Assembly: GCA_029555415.1 (NCBI GenBank)
Contig: JAKPSI010000119.1
Coordinates: forward strand, 124,001 to 188,000
Length of the DNA: 64,000 nt
Direction: 5' to 3'
From: Bacteroidota bacterium
GTDB taxonomy: Bacteria; Bacteroidota; Bacteroidia; Chitinophagales; Chitinophagaceae
Part shown: in pieces, positions 18,508-25,413 of the stretch
Layout: each line of letters begins with the position of its first letter
Position numbering within the stretch: the stretch's first letter is position 1
The notes under the pieces: generated by a model
Told to the model about the DNA's origin: nothing
Databases searched by the model: none
The model's input: only the letters and a program-made list of their open reading frames with translations
Program-made: the position numbers and the translations under genes

Positions 18508-18627
18508 GGAAATTTTGAATTTTGAATTTTAAATTTTGAATGAACTACGAAGGCACGAGTAAATTCTGTTTCCTTCAATTCAGCATTCAAAATTCCCGTC
18601 CGAACGGCGTTAGCCGGGCGGGCAAAA
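18508..18627. repeat. Intergenic inverted repeat with a 33-bp dispersed unit
   Basis: Between two convergent genes, GAATTTTGAATTTTAAATTT (from about 18515) is complementary to AAAATTTAAAATT near 18624-18636, so the whole gap can fold. Inside, 18595-18627 holds a 33-bp unit (starting CCCGTCCGAACGGCGTTAGC) that is repeated without mismatch, on the other strand, at 40781-40813. No coding frame is visible. It may serve as a bidirectional terminator. Confidence 0.8.
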
Positions 18628-18628
18628 T

Positions 18629-20269
18629 TTAAAATTGGAGATATATCGGCATCACCGGTTCAGCCGATTTAAAGAACCCATATAACAATACAAAAAGGAA
18701 GAAGATCGTCATGTACGCGATGAGCGGTACTTTATGGAAACGTGCGATCACTTTATCCGCCGCGTCATCAGGGATCAGGTGCAGGATGAATGCGATGCCG
18801 ATCATCCATAATACGATCTTATAGTTGCCGTAGAAAGCGCCCCAAACGGAGAAACTGAAATCATGCAGGATCTGATGGATCATGTTATCCGCATCCGTGA
18901 AGCTGGCGCATTTGAAGAAGATCCAGCAGAAACATACAAAGTGGAACGTAAGCAGTGCGGCCAGGATATTATAAAGTTTACTGTCGCCGATCTTAGCCAG
19001 CCGTTTACCCGTCAGCATCATCCAGATCTTGTGCACCGCGAGTGATACACCATGCATCGCGCCCCAGATGATGAAGTTCCAGCTGGCACCATGCCAGAAA
19101 CCACCGAGCAGCATGGTGGTCAGCAGATTCATATTCGTGGCAATGCCGGCCTTTTCTTTATTGATGATAGAGGGCAGGATGAACAGCAGCAGGATACCCG
19201 CACTGAGCGCGATGGATGCCAGCCAGGAAAAATGCAGCAGGTTGACTCCGGCGAATAAAATACCCACGAAGAACAAACCCGAGAACAGCCAGGTGGCGAA
19301 ACTGCCGCTGCGGTTACCTCCCAACGGGATGTACAGATAATCACGCAGCCAGGAAGAAAGGGAGATATGCCAGCGCCGCCAGAATTCCGTGATGTTCTTA
19401 CTCTGATAAGGTGACGTGAAGTTGGGCGGTATCGTAAAACCCAGCCACTTGGCGATACCGATGGCCACATCACTGTAGCCGCTGAAATCACAATAGATCA
19501 CGACTGCGTAACCATACACGGCGAACAGGTTCTCCAGACCAGTGTACCGGGACGGATCATCGAAGATATAGTTGACGAAGTTGAGCGTGATATAATCGGA
19601 GATGATCAGTTTCTTGAACAGACCGGATAAAATGAGATAAAATCCTTTCGTGAAATCCTGATCCGTGATGGCCACCGGCTGATTGATCTGCGGAACAAAA
19701 TCATGCGCCCGCACAATGGGACCCATCACCAGCTTGGGGAAGAAGGACAGGAACAGCAGATAGTCGCTGAATTTCTTTGCCGGCTCGAAATGACCGCGGT
19801 ACACATCCACCGTATAACTCAGGTTCTCGAACGTATAGAAGGAGATACCGACCGGCAGCAGGATGTTGAGCGGATTGTAATGCGCACCGGTCATCCCGTT
19901 CCAGGTAGCGATGAAGAAATTGGTGTACTTGAAATAGAACAGCAGTCCGAGGTTGAAGATGATACTTGCCAGCAGCAGCAGTTTCTTCTTCCTTGCATCC
20001 TGTTGCCGGTAAATGGCGTTCGACAGCACGAAATCAACGATGGCCGATATGATCACGAAGATCACAAAGAACCCGCTGGCCTTATAAAAGAAGTAAAGGG
20101 AAAAGAAACAGAAGATATATCGGCGAACGGGATAGTTGTTCCTGAAATAATAATACAGGCCCATGAACAGCGCGAAGAAGAACACGAAGAATCCGTTGTT
20201 GAACAACAGCGGATTGGCCGGGTCATACTTGAACTGTTCCAGAAAAGCTTGCAGATCGAATGCGGGCAT
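18629..20269 (-). CDS. MBOAT family O-acyltransferase (AlgI-like)
   Basis: A 546-residue polytopic protein of the membrane-bound O-acyltransferase family. The catalytic His lies in GGFWHGASWNFIIWGAMHG near residue 400, and the family pattern around FWRRWHISLSSWLRDYLYIP is exact. AlgI-like MBOATs move acyl (usually acetyl) groups across the membrane to a periplasmic SGNH partner. The preceding gene (20276) is such an SGNH protein, only 6 bases away, and a glucosaminidase lies before that, so the set probably O-acylates an exported glycan. Peptidoglycan or exopolysaccharide as substrate is not resolvable. Confidence 0.93.
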   Translation of the reverse strand: MPAFDLQAFLEQFKYDPANPLLFNNGFFVFFFALFMGLYYYFRNNYPVRRYIFCFFSLYFFYKASGFFVIFVIISAIVDFVLSNAIYRQQDARKKKLLLLASIIFNLGLLFYFKYTNFFIATWNGMTGAHYNPLNILLPVGISFYTFENLSYTVDVYRGHFEPAKKFSDYLLFLSFFPKLVMGPIVRAHDFVPQINQPVAITDQDFTKGFYLILSGLFKKLIISDYITLNFVNYIFDDPSRYTGLENLFAVYGYAVVIYCDFSGYSDVAIGIAKWLGFTIPPNFTSPYQSKNITEFWRRWHISLSSWLRDYLYIPLGGNRSGSFATWLFSGLFFVGILFAGVNLLHFSWLASIALSAGILLLFILPSIINKEKAGIATNMNLLTTMLLGGFWHGASWNFIIWGAMHGVSLAVHKIWMMLTGKRLAKIGDSKLYNILAALLTFHFVCFCWIFFKCASFTDADNMIHQILHDFSFSVWGAFYGNYKIVLWMIGIAFILHLIPDDAADKVIARFHKVPLIAYMTIFFLFVLLYGFFKSAEPVMPIYLQF

Positions 20270-20275
20270 GTCTTA

Positions 20276-21622
20276 TTATTTCAGCGTTCGTTTATATTTT
20301 TCGAATTCACTCATCATGGACCGGAACAGGTAATCACCCAGCACTTCCGCGCCGCGGTGATTCGGGTGCACATAATCCTTATTGGCCAGCGACGGATTGC
20401 GCTGCGCCCAGTCCACGATCGAATTGGTGCCGCCCATGGAGGCGAACTGATTATAGAAACAACTGCCGGTCTCATAGGCCAGCGTTGCCTGTATCTTGAT
20501 GAGTGAATCGATGCCGACGGCCGACTTGTACTCACCGCCATAACGGAAAGCGCGGTCAGCCGTACTCACCAGCAGGAAATCGGATGCAGGGAAACAATTC
20601 CTGAACTTCTTGACGATCGGCATCAGCGCCCTGGCATACCAGTTGAAGTTCCGGTCGTTCGGACGGAACAACAGATTGACACCATACTGGAATACGATGA
20701 GGTCATAAGGATTGTTCTCCGCGATCTGCGTCATGAAAGCGGAATCGATCTTCGCATATTCGATGCCGGTGATGCCACGGAAAGAAAAATTATCGACGAA
20801 GATGCCGCTGGCCGTTTCAAAGGAGATACCGTACACCGGTAATTGCGGAGCAGCTACCGACATCCTGATCTGGCGGCTGCCATCGATCACCAGCGGTATG
20901 CGGTTCAGGCCATGATCGGCATGCAGGGTGAATGTTGCGTTGTTGACGGAAATATTCACAGGACCGGATGCGGGTCCGCAGATGATCGATTTTTCAATGA
21001 CAGCGAGACTGTCCGTTACGGTATGATCGCTCATCATCACCCAATCGCCATTGCCACGGAACAAATGTCCGGAGAGATAGAGCCGGCCACCATTCGATGT
21101 TTTGAAATTCTCATCCGCCCAGCCACCGGAATAGTCGGCCGTTACGGACTGACGGAATTTGGATACCTGTGAGGTGATGGGAACAAAGCCGACACCGCTG
21201 CCGCCGAATGCTTCCTGTAATAATTTACGCAGGGTCTGTGTGAGCAGATCGCCCTCGATCATGCTGTCGCCGAAATACGCGATGCGGATCTTGCGCTTCT
21301 TACCGGTCTTGAGGTCATACAACTTCTGCATGAAATTGCGGAGCGAAGGTTCAGTGGAATCGGTATTGAAGGAAGTGATGTAACGCGGGCGCAGATAGAG
21401 ATTGAAATCCTCGTGCGCTTTTTTCTCGATCACGATACCGTTCGTGTTATCACGCAGGGTATCGCTGACATCCGTAGAGTCCTTTGTAACGATATCGGAA
21501 ATGAGATTGATCCTTTTGAAGGGCATCCATTGAACATGGAAGAGGGTACCGAGGATGGATACCATCAGATAAATGACAACACTATACACCACGAATAACA
21601 GGACACGACGATTACTGTTCAT
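20276..21622 (-). CDS. Membrane-anchored SGNH hydrolase-like protein, partner of MBOAT
   Basis: A 448-residue protein with one N-terminal transmembrane anchor (about residues 7-27) and a periplasmic SGNH domain: IAYFGDSMIEGD (block I), IVFQYGVNLLF (block III-like) and KDYVHPNHRGAEVLG (block V with Asp...His). This architecture resembles AlgJ/AlgX and PatB partners of MBOAT proteins. It ends 6 bases before the MBOAT gene and starts 7 bases after the glucosaminidase gene ends, so the three form one operon. Confidence 0.85.
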   Translation of the reverse strand: MNSNRRVLLFVVYSVVIYLMVSILGTLFHVQWMPFKRINLISDIVTKDSTDVSDTLRDNTNGIVIEKKAHEDFNLYLRPRYITSFNTDSTEPSLRNFMQKLYDLKTGKKRKIRIAYFGDSMIEGDLLTQTLRKLLQEAFGGSGVGFVPITSQVSKFRQSVTADYSGGWADENFKTSNGGRLYLSGHLFRGNGDWVMMSDHTVTDSLAVIEKSIICGPASGPVNISVNNATFTLHADHGLNRIPLVIDGSRQIRMSVAAPQLPVYGISFETASGIFVDNFSFRGITGIEYAKIDSAFMTQIAENNPYDLIVFQYGVNLLFRPNDRNFNWYARALMPIVKKFRNCFPASDFLLVSTADRAFRYGGEYKSAVGIDSLIKIQATLAYETGSCFYNQFASMGGTNSIVDWAQRNPSLANKDYVHPNHRGAEVLGDYLFRSMMSEFEKYKRTLK

Positions 21623-21629
21623 ATAGCTA

Positions 21630-22151
21630 CTAACGGGAAACGGATAATTTATTTTGTATGATGGCGGCGGTCACGCGTTGTTTCCAGACGGCCGGCACTT
21701 CAGAGTAACCATTCCGGCTCATGTGATCCAGCCAGATCTTATAGTTCATATTACCCTTCAGTTTCTTGTAATACTTCTTACGGCTCTGTACCTGGCAGAA
21801 ATGTGTGAAAGAGGCCGTGGCGTCCGGATACTGTTTGTAGCGGGTGCGGATCTTTCGGGTGTGCATCAGGTTGTTCTTGCCAACGATACCGAAATAGTTA
21901 TTCAGCAGTTTGCAGTTGCGGCTGGTGCCGGAAGCGGATTCAATGATGGAAACGCCGAGAATGACCGCGGTCGGGATCCCGTAAACAGCGGAAAGGGAGT
22001 CAGCCAGCGGACGGAATTTTTCAACGAAACTGCGTGATTGCGCGTGACCGGTGGCGAATGTCAGAACCAATACCCCTGCCAGGAGCACTCTTACGAAGCC
22101 CGGAGCGGGCTGGTGTAAGGCAGGCCATTTGATTTTCTTCAGGATGGTCAC
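21630..22151 (-). CDS. Glucosaminidase (FlgJ/LytD-type) domain protein
   Basis: A 173-residue exported protein with an N-terminal hydrophobic signal region (VRVLLAGVLVLTFATGHAQ). The remainder is a compact glucosaminidase domain: IPTAVILGVSIIESASGTS carries the catalytic Glu (IIES), followed by NNYFGIVGKNN and the Tyr-rich SFTHFCQVQ region. Such enzymes cleave the N-acetylglucosaminyl bonds of peptidoglycan. It heads the operon with the SGNH and MBOAT genes, which hints that the modified glycan may be peptidoglycan. Divergent from the PAP2-like gene at 22215. Confidence 0.9.
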   Translation of the reverse strand: MTILKKIKWPALHQPAPGFVRVLLAGVLVLTFATGHAQSRSFVEKFRPLADSLSAVYGIPTAVILGVSIIESASGTSRNCKLLNNYFGIVGKNNLMHTRKIRTRYKQYPDATASFTHFCQVQSRKKYYKKLKGNMNYKIWLDHMSRNGYSEVPAVWKQRVTAAIIQNKLSVSR

Positions 22152-22214
22152 AGGGAGGTAAATATACTAAATGAATACCCCTTTTTAAAGAATCCTTTAC
22201 TTTGCAAAAACCTG

Positions 22215-22916
22215 ATGAATATGCCCGCCCGCATGGTAGTAGATGAAAAGACCGGTTTAACGGAAACACGTGAAACGGGAAGGCCTCCCCAACCTGCCCT
22301 GCTGCGCTACCCCGCGGTACTGATCTCCTGGCTTTTCCACCCGGTTTTTGTGCCGGTATACCTGGTATTGTTCATGGTTTTCGTTCATCCTTACCTGTTC
22401 GCAGGGTTCAGTGAATGGGACAAAGTGAAAGTGGTGATCCAGGCCTTTGTGATGTTCACTTTCTTTCCGGTGGTGACCGTACTGTTGCTCAAGGCCCTGA
22501 ATTTCATCGGCAGTTTTTACCTGCGTACACAGAAGGACCGTATCATTCCTTTCATTGCCTGCGGCATCTGGTATTTCTGGATCTGGTATGTATGGCGTAA
22601 CCTGCCCGATTACCCCAAAGAATCCGTTGCGCTCACATTCGCGGTATTCGTGGCTTCCTGGCTCGGACTGATGTTCAATATATATATGAAGGTGAGCATG
22701 CATGCCATCGCGATGGGGACGGCCATGACCTTCATCCTGATGCTTTCCCTGCGTGGTTCCGTGAATCCCGGTATCTATTTGTCGGTGGCGGTATTCTGCA
22801 CTGGACTGGTCGCAACCGCCCGGCTCATCGTTTCCGACCATACGGAAAAAGAGGTCTATGCCGGCTTGCTCGCCGGCTGTATCGCGCAGGTAGCCGCATT
22901 CCTCATCTTCGTTTAA
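22215..22916 (+). CDS. PAP2-like membrane phosphatase
   Basis: A 233-residue integral membrane protein with about six hydrophobic segments. The PAP2 signature is degenerate but recognisable: TQKDRIIPF (K-x-R-x-P-like), KVSMHAIAMG (in place of PSGH) and ARLIVSDHTEKEVYAG (SR-x5-H-like). Members dephosphorylate lipid phosphates such as undecaprenyl pyrophosphate or phosphatidylglycerophosphate. Because two of three motifs deviate, catalytic activity is uncertain. Monocistronic; 200 bp downstream lead to recA. Confidence 0.75.
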   Translation: MNMPARMVVDEKTGLTETRETGRPPQPALLRYPAVLISWLFHPVFVPVYLVLFMVFVHPYLFAGFSEWDKVKVVIQAFVMFTFFPVVTVLLLKALNFIGSFYLRTQKDRIIPFIACGIWYFWIWYVWRNLPDYPKESVALTFAVFVASWLGLMFNIYMKVSMHAIAMGTAMTFILMLSLRGSVNPGIYLSVAVFCTGLVATARLIVSDHTEKEVYAGLLAGCIAQVAAFLIFV

Positions 22917-23061
22917 ACCCGCACCAGTAAGGTGTTTTAGCGGTGTTGTCCTGATCTTAAAACAGTGCCTGAACCGTTATTTTCCGGTTTGTTGCCTCCA
23001 CATGCGCGCTATCTTTAAAAAAATAATCCAAAAAATATTAGTTTTTTATTGCTAAATGTTT

Positions 23062-23069
23062 TAGTTTTG
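23062..23069 (+). promoter_or_regulatory. -7 box of the recA promoter
   Basis: TAGTTTTG fits the Bacteroidota sigma-A -7 consensus TAnnTTTG, about 50 bases before the recA start, in an AT-rich stretch (23020-23090). I see no recognisable LexA-type SOS box here. Confidence 0.5.
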
Positions 23070-23120
23070 AATGTTAATTAGTTTTTAAGAACGGCTTTAC
23101 TCAACAGCTAACTTTGAATC

Positions 23121-24152
23121 ATGGCAAAATCAGAAAAATCAACAGATATGTCAACCAATAACGAAAAACTGAAAGCGTTAAAGCTTACGATCGACAAGAT
23201 CGACAAGGATTTTGGCAAGGGCAGCGTAATGATGATGAATGAAAAAGGCGTACACGAACTCGAGGTAGTGAGCACAGGCTCCCTCGGTCTGGATGTGGCC
23301 CTCGGCATCGGTGGTCTTCCCCGCGGCCGTGTGATCGAGATCTACGGACCTGAGTCTTCCGGTAAAACAACGGTAGCTATCCACGTTATCGCAGAAGCCC
23401 AGAAAAAGGGTGGTATGTGCGCGATCATTGACGCGGAGCACGCTTTCGACAGCACTTATGCGCAACGCCTGGGTGTGGATGTTGACAATCTGCTGATCTC
23501 CCAGCCTGATTATGGTGAGCAGGGTCTTGAGATCGCTGACCGCCTGATCCTTTCCGGTGCGCTGGATGTAGTGGTGATCGACTCCGTTGCCGCCCTCGTT
23601 CCCAAAGGTGAACTGGAAGGTGAAATGGGTGACAGCAAAATGGGTCTGCAGGCGCGTTTGATGAGTCAGGCTCTGCGTAAACTGACCGCTACCATTTCCA
23701 AAACAAATACGATCTGCATTTTCATCAACCAGTTGCGTGAGAAGATCGGTGTGATGTTCGGTAACCCCGAAACCACTACCGGTGGTAACGCCCTGAAGTT
23801 CTACGCTTCCGTTCGTCTGGATATCCGTCGTATGACACAGATCAAAGACGGTGATGAAGCTGTAGGTAACCGTGTGAAAGTGAAAGTGGTGAAGAATAAA
23901 GTAGCGCCTCCATTCCGCGCGGCTGAATTCGATATCATCTTCGGTGAAGGTATTTCCAAGACCGGCGAGATCATCGATATGGGCTCCGAACTGGGTATCA
24001 TCCAGAAAAGCGGAAGCTGGTACAGCTACAATAATGATAAACTTGGCCAGGGCCGCGATGCAGTGAAACAGCTGCTGACCGACAATCCTGAACTCGCTAA
24101 AGAGCTCGAAGCCAAGATCAGAGAGAAGATCAAAGAGATGCAGGCAGCATAA
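23121..24152 (+). CDS. recA: Recombinase RecA
   Basis: A 343-residue RecA, the ATP-dependent strand-exchange protein for homologous recombination and SOS signalling. Walker A is GPESSGKT near residue 75-82; [18 protein letters not shown] (Walker B) and [20 protein letters not shown] (loop region) follow. The C-terminus is Lys/Glu-rich ([17 protein letters not shown]). The first ATG is used; an internal ATG at 23148 is a possible shorter start and gives the more usual N-terminus. No intein. Flanked by its own promoter and a strong terminator at 24221. Confidence 0.98.
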   Translation: MAKSEKSTDMSTNNEKLKALKLTIDKIDKDFGKGSVMMMNEKGVHELEVVSTGSLGLDVALGIGGLPRGRVIEIYGPESSGKTTVAIHVIAEAQKKGGMCAIIDAEHAFDSTYAQRLGVDVDNLLISQPDYGEQGLEIADRLILSGALDVVVIDSVAALVPKGELEGEMGDSKMGLQARLMSQALRKLTATISKTNTICIFINQLREKIGVMFGNPETTTGGNALKFYASVRLDIRRMTQIKDGDEAVGNRVKVKVVKNKVAPPFRAAEFDIIFGEGISKTGEIIDMGSELGIIQKSGSWYSYNNDKLGQGRDAVKQLLTDNPELAKELEAKIREKIKEMQAA

Positions 24153-24220
24153 AAACCAATTGGACCTTCCGCTCGCCGCCACGGCTAACGGAATGAGTTA
24201 AAATGGGTTAGTAAGTTCCA

Positions 24221-24246
24221 CCCCGGCCACCGCGCCGGGGTTTTTT
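24221..24246 (+). terminator. Rho-independent terminator of recA
   Basis: CCCCGGC and GCCGGGG form a 7-bp GC stem with a 6-base loop followed by six T, about 70 bases after the recA stop. Confidence 0.88.
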
Positions 24247-24284
24247 GTGTCTTCACAAATATTTAAGCCCCTTTTACCGACTTC

Positions 24285-24307
24285 AATGTTTAAACATTAT
24301 ATATTTG
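24285..24307 (+). promoter_or_regulatory. Promoter with palindromic operator upstream of the OB-fold/yceI pair
   Basis: AATGTTTAAACATT (24285-24298) is a perfect 14-bp palindrome placed directly before a consensus -7 box TATATTTG (24300-24307), 15 bases ahead of the start codon at 24323. The inner 10 bp equal those in the marR promoter at 10587. This is the predicted binding site of the MarR protein at 10706; the link is inference from the shared site. Confidence 0.62.
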
Positions 24308-24322
24308 TGAGACAATCGGAAT

Positions 24323-24781
24323 ATGAAATTCTTATTAAAACTATCCATAGGTGCCCGGCTCCTGATCACCGTGCTGATCCTGCTGGCAGCAGGTGCCGGG
24401 ATCTATTGGTATGTAGCCACTGATACATTTGCGGATACGAGTAACCGCAGATCCGCATTTACGGTCAGTGCGCAGGATTTCATTGCTGAATTCAATACCA
24501 ATGATACGGCCGCCAATAAAAAATATACGGATAAGATCGTGACCGTGAGCGGCAGGGTTTCAGCAGTGGAACCAGCTGACACCACTGTCAATATCAAATT
24601 CATCGACAGCACCAGCGGCTCCTATGCCATCTTCGCTTTCCAGGAACAGCATCTCGGTGAAGCAAAAGCAGTGAAGCCGGGCGATAGTATTTCCATCAAA
24701 GGATCCTGCAGCGGAGGTATTTACAGCATGATCCTCGGCTATCATTCCATTTCCTTCAAACGCTGTGCATTAACGAAGTAA
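24323..24781 (+). CDS. OB-fold (tRNA_anti-like) membrane-anchored protein
   Basis: A 152-residue protein with an N-terminal membrane anchor (about residues 8-32) and a small beta-rich domain: KIVTVSGRVSAVEPADTTVN, FAFQEQHLGEA and VKPGDSISIKGSCSGG, the arrangement of the OB-fold tRNA_anti-like family. Cellular role unknown; members are often found beside YceI genes in Bacteroidota. Here it starts 15 bases after a -7 box overlapping a MarR-type palindrome, and precedes yceI by 23 bases, so the two form an operon. Confidence 0.75.
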   Translation: MKFLLKLSIGARLLITVLILLAAGAGIYWYVATDTFADTSNRRSAFTVSAQDFIAEFNTNDTAANKKYTDKIVTVSGRVSAVEPADTTVNIKFIDSTSGSYAIFAFQEQHLGEAKAVKPGDSISIKGSCSGGIYSMILGYHSISFKRCALTK

Positions 24782-24804
24782 TCAATAACTATTAAATACA
24801 ACGC

Positions 24805-25350
24805 ATGAAAAAAACCATGATTCTGGCCGCACTGGTCCTCGCAACCGGCAGCCTCTTCGCCCAAAAGAAAACCACCACATCCGCAACTGTAGCTTTTGAT
24901 GCATCCACAAGCCTCGACGCATTACCGAAAGCTGAGAACAAAACTGTGATCGCAGCGATCGATACCAAAACCGGTACCATTCAGTTCGAAGCAGCTGTAA
25001 AGAATTTCGCATTCGCGAACCCTACCATCCAGGAACACTTCAACGGTGGCAACTGGTTGAATTCTGAAAAATTCCCCACGTTCACTTTCAGCGGAAAATT
25101 CGATGACCTGTCCAAAGTGAATTTCACTAAAGACGGTTCTTACACGGTGCCCGTTAGCGGTACCCTGACCGTTAAGGATGTTACCAAACCCGTTACCACT
25201 ACAGCTACTGTAGTTGTTGCGAAAGGCGCGATCAACGCAACTGCTGGTTTCGGTATCACCCTCGCAGACTACAGCATCACCGGTGCTCCGATCACTGCAG
25301 GTAAAGTTGCCGCTCAACCGAAGATCACGGTCAGCGCTGACTTCAAATAA
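24805..25350 (+). CDS. YceI family periplasmic protein
   Basis: A 181-residue exported protein: signal peptide (MILAALVLATGSLFAQ region, cleavage about residue 20) and a lipocalin-like YceI domain with EAAVKNFAFANPTIQEHFNG, FPTFTFSGKFDD and SGTLTVKDVTKPVT. YceI proteins bind amphiphiles such as isoprenoid quinones. It is the second gene of the operon with the OB-fold protein and ends before a strong terminator at 25376. The shared MarR-like operator suggests induction by a small hydrophobic or oxidant signal (inference). Confidence 0.93.
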   Translation: MKKTMILAALVLATGSLFAQKKTTTSATVAFDASTSLDALPKAENKTVIAAIDTKTGTIQFEAAVKNFAFANPTIQEHFNGGNWLNSEKFPTFTFSGKFDDLSKVNFTKDGSYTVPVSGTLTVKDVTKPVTTTATVVVAKGAINATAGFGITLADYSITGAPITAGKVAAQPKITVSADFK

Positions 25351-25375
25351 TTATCGTTAGTAGCAAAGGTCTCAG

Positions 25376-25407
25376 AAAAAACCCCCGGCGTTTTGCCAGG
25401 GGTTTTT
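25376..25407. terminator. Bidirectional terminator between convergent genes
   Basis: AAAAACCCCCGGC pairs with GCCAGGGGTTTTT (one bulge), giving a GC-rich stem with A-tract on one side and T-tract on the other. It serves yceI on the plus strand and can serve the 814-residue gene on the minus strand. Confidence 0.85.
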
Positions 25408-25413
25408 CATTTA

